Below are positions 62,059-64,000 of a stretch of DNA of 64,000 bases, one piece after another. The DNA comes from an uncultured Poribacteria bacterium (GTDB lineage: Bacteria > Poribacteria > WGA-4E > PCPOR2b). Under the pieces are notes generated by a model. That model searched no databases, was not told the origin of the DNA, and saw nothing but the letters and a program-made list of their open reading frames with translations. Each line of letters begins with the position of its first letter. Position 1 is the first letter of the stretch. The DNA lies in NCBI GenBank assembly GCA_958296125.1, contig OY282444.1:3505623-3569622 (forward strand). Reading direction: 5' to 3'. Made by a program: the position numbers and the translations under genes.

Positions 62059-62865
62059 TCAATGGAAGTCCCCCTTTATCTCCCCCCAAGTGGTTGTGAG
62101 TTGCTTCCGGGGCTGCACTGAAAGAGCCTCATATTGAACCTCAAAATCGTCGAAGTGGACCCGGTTCCCCCATCCTGACGACAGATAAATTCTCCCCGCC
62201 GTGTAGGTGTCGTCAAGAAAATCTAGCATTGCTTTGTCATCAATAAAGCATTGAAACCGATTCCCCTTGGCAATAACCTTTAACCGATACCACTCGTGCA
62301 GTTTGAAATCAAATAGCCGAAATGTGTGTAGCTTGTCCGCGACAAAGATTTTCTCAGGGAATCCGTCTTTTCTTACAGAAACCTTCAGAAGTTGAATGGT
62401 CGCTGCAAGACCTCTTCTTATATCTTGATGTTCACCATCTTCAATATTTATATTACCTAGGAAGAACCTGTAAGATCGCTTGTACAGAAGTATTCGGAGA
62501 TGCTTGATCTTCTCGTCCTTTTCCAAAGGAACAGTGAACGGCTTAAGGAGCGGATCCGTATGAGCGCGCAGCCCAATGACTGCTACACCATCGCCCATAT
62601 CCCTGGCTAGTTTGCTGATTTTTACAGACACCGACACTTCGTAGTCGCTTGATATTATACCATCAGCAACAATCATAACCTCTTGTCCAAACTCCACCTT
62701 AGGAGAACCGAGAACCAATTCACCATTTTCAATGCCACCATCTTCGTCGCCTTGTACAAACGTCCATCTCTGTAAATCACCATCGTTAAAATTATCACGA
62801 AATATCTCTGCCCTTACTGATGACACCAACAATGTAAGTATCAACATAACCATTGTATGCTTCAT
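62059..62865 (-). CDS. Secreted family A protein, copy A3
   Basis: 268 residues from ATG 62865, the same start as A1 and A2 (the frame is open upstream but lacks a match). The N-terminal half resembles A2 (VQGDEDGGIENGELVLGSPK), and the C-terminal half is nearly identical to A1 (GRIYLSSGWGNRVHFDDFEV). Thus A3 is a mosaic of the two other copies. It lies 49 bases upstream of B2, repeating the A-then-B order seen for A2-B1. Confidence 0.82.
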   Translation of the reverse strand: MKHTMVMLILTLLVSSVRAEIFRDNFNDGDLQRWTFVQGDEDGGIENGELVLGSPKVEFGQEVMIVADGIISSDYEVSVSVKISKLARDMGDGVAVIGLRAHTDPLLKPFTVPLEKDEKIKHLRILLYKRSYRFFLGNINIEDGEHQDIRRGLAATIQLLKVSVRKDGFPEKIFVADKLHTFRLFDFKLHEWYRLKVIAKGNRFQCFIDDKAMLDFLDDTYTAGRIYLSSGWGNRVHFDDFEVQYEALSVQPRKQLTTTWGEIKGDFH

Positions 62866-63098
62866 GAGATATCGCCTTCCTTCTCCGCTGTAAGTCAATA
62901 CAGATTTACGCACAATGGATCGCACGCAATTCCTTGAGAGCTCAATTGTAATTACGCAGGCTCACCCTTTGTTCGATAAATCAGGGGGCTACAATATTCC
63001 AATAGAGCACCGTACCCCAAAAACTCAGTTTCTCTTTAACGGGTAGCAACTTAAACTATTTTAACACACAATCAATGCGCTTTCAATATAGAGATTGC

Positions 63099-63127
63099 TT
63101 GACACTTTGATTCTTGTGTGCTATTAT
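63099..63127 (+). promoter_or_regulatory. Consensus sigma-70-type promoter, copy 2
   Basis: TTGACA and TATTAT with the same 17-base spacer as the copy at 59846-59874. The gene it serves is not evident. Confidence 0.7.
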
Positions 63128-63186
63128 TCCTAATGGTTATTTATAGTAGAAGTGAGTTGTTTGTGCAAACCAGAAAGGAGTTTAGA

Positions 63187-63228
63187 ATGATTATCCGAAT
63201 GTGGAAAGTAATCCCACCGATGTCATAA
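63187..63228 (+). pseudogene. 13-codon open frame with strong ribosome-binding site, possible broken gene
   Basis: AAAGGAG lies 6 bases ahead of an ATG that opens MIIRMWKVIPPMS and stops at TAA. In the same frame, without another stop, 73 codons follow to 63447, ending in a hydrophobic segment (FLVLCIFFIVASAPLVVVF). A single stop mutation in a small membrane-protein gene would explain this, but a leader peptide or chance is possible. Confidence 0.3.
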
Positions 63229-63612
63229 GAATCGAAGTTGGAATTACCATTACTCCTAGAGAATAGAGCAGTGCCAGAAAAGTGTCTCTGCCGCAGTGAA
63301 AAGCTATCTACACCCTCCCAAAAAATAAAACAGAGACAGCAGCAACTCTCCTTAAAGTATCTTTCTCGCTTTTTAGTCTTATGCATATTTTTTATAGTTG
63401 CGAGTGCACCCCTGGTTGTTGTCTTTAGATGCACGCTGGACCTCTGATGAAGCGGGGTGGTTGCAGCACAGTATGGCCGCGGTTGAGGCGGGCCCCTTTT
63501 TTACCGAACCGCATGTGTCGGTCAAAGGGGTAGTGTTGAGACGAGTAGATTGGCACGGCGTTTATTTTCAAAAACCGCCCCGATGCGGAGGAGAAACAGT
63601 CGATAATTGATG

Positions 63613-64000
63613 TTATCGGCTGCTCTGTTTGAGCCACCCCCACACCGTGAATGTTTTGCCTGTCCGAGAGGATCCCGTGACCGGGGCGGGAGCAACTGCA
63701 AAAGCAGGATTATACCATGTAGGATCAGTGTCATCATCGGGATTATTGGAGAGGTTTTTTTGATTTTCCCCATCGTCGTCCATCACGTAGATTTCCAAGT
63801 TCCCATCTCTATCAGACACGAAGGCAATGCGTTTACTGTCAGGGGACCATGAGGGATTCCAATCATTAAAAAAGGGATTAAGGGAGAGGTTTTTTTGATT
63901 TTCCCCATCGGCATCCATCACATAGATTTCCCTGCTCCTCCCATTCTTCATGGAAGTAAAGGCAATGCGCCTACCGTCAGGGGACCATGAGGGATTTTCG
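63613..64000 (-). CDS. PD40-propeller protein, copy B3 (partial)
   Basis: The 3' part of a gene running off the right edge. The visible 129 codons comprise propeller repeats with WSPDG/WSPDS motifs (PSWSPDGRRIAFTS, NPSWSPDSKRIAFVSDRDGN) and EIYVMDADGENQKNL, ending in a tail (FTVWGWLKQSSR) comparable with the ATLWGRMKLERQ tail of B1 and B2. It is more diverged than B1 and B2 are from each other. Confidence 0.8.
   Translation of the reverse strand, partial: ENPSWSPDGRRIAFTSMKNGRSREIYVMDADGENQKNLSLNPFFNDWNPSWSPDSKRIAFVSDRDGNLEIYVMDDDGENQKNLSNNPDDDTDPTWYNPAFAVAPAPVTGSSRTGKTFTVWGWLKQSSR

Larger units (their letters stand above)
62866..63612. other. Duplicated leader segment, copy 2, and gene-poor interval
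   Basis: 747 bases. The first 270 bases duplicate the leader at 59625-59880, including the promoter at 63099-63127. Beyond about 63130 the similarity ends. A 13-codon open frame with a good ribosome-binding site (63187-63228) follows, and the same frame continues after the stop to about 63447 with a hydrophobic C-terminal stretch. I see no intact gene. Confidence 0.6.

Noticed and set aside
63238-63447. 69-codon frame with hydrophobic C-terminus as an independent gene
   Set aside because: Its TTG start has no ribosome-binding site; it is better treated as the rest of the frame broken at 63226.

Overview
The window reads as a chromosomal piece of an uncultured Gram-negative-type bacterium, most likely a member of Candidatus Poribacteria or a close relative. 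The reasons are a giant secreted protein ending in an NYPNPFNPETWIPY-type C-terminal sorting domain; a PorX/PorY-like regulatory pair; many lipoprotein signals; a sulfatase with its anaerobic maturase beside a phosphodiester glycosidase; enolase-superfamily, Gfo/Idh/MocA, aldo/keto reductase, GH36-like and dimethylformamidase-like genes; and abundant short G+C-rich hairpin repeats between genes. The assignment is inference: no rRNA gene is present.

Layout. 1-4.5 kb: 5' part of a degenerate P-type ATPase, then the rng-rplU-rpmA block, all on the minus strand. 4.5-7.6 kb: a porY-porX-like two-component operon on the minus strand, divergent from a beta-helix lipoprotein gene. 7.8-10.9 kb: lipoprotein, RNase HIII-like and thiI. 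11.1-14.9 kb: hicAB, a PfkB-type kinase and two convergent lipoprotein genes (COG3014-like and LpoB-like). 15.2-21.9 kb: a 6.7-kb gene for a repetitive surface protein with a T9SS-type sorting domain. 21.9-23.1 kb: a 1.2-kb repeat island. 23.1-31.5 kb: catabolic genes (phosphodiester glycosidase, sulfatase maturase, sulfatase, aldo/keto reductase, mandelate racemase-like, hypothetical, Gfo/Idh/MocA). 31.8 kb: tRNA-Ala(GGC). 31.9-34.6 kb: a three-gene ABC-2 type exporter. 34.8-40.8 kb: hydrolase, acyl-CoA synthetase, S9 peptidase and SirB1-like genes. 41.3-52.8 kb: DUF4159, dimethylformamidase-like, PHP, nucleotidyltransferase, AAA+nuclease-like, cupin, GH36-like, HD and DUF2203 genes. 53.1-56.7 kb: a large multihaem sugar-dehydrogenase-like protein. 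56.8-64 kb: a tandemly duplicated array of two secreted families (A, LamG/DUF1080-like; B, PD40/TolB-like propeller) with mosaic copies, interrupted by a unique membrane-anchored protein behind a consensus promoter.

How the parts may work together. PorY and PorX would form a signal pathway that in Bacteroidetes controls type IX secretion, and the giant protein has the kind of C-terminal domain that system exports. The maturase probably activates the nearby Cys-type sulfatase, giving a desulfation and deglycosylation cluster. The A/B array looks like an expanding set of exported proteins under gene conversion. Several families of dispersed palindromes, including IS200/IS605-like ends without a transposase, occupy nearly every longer gap.
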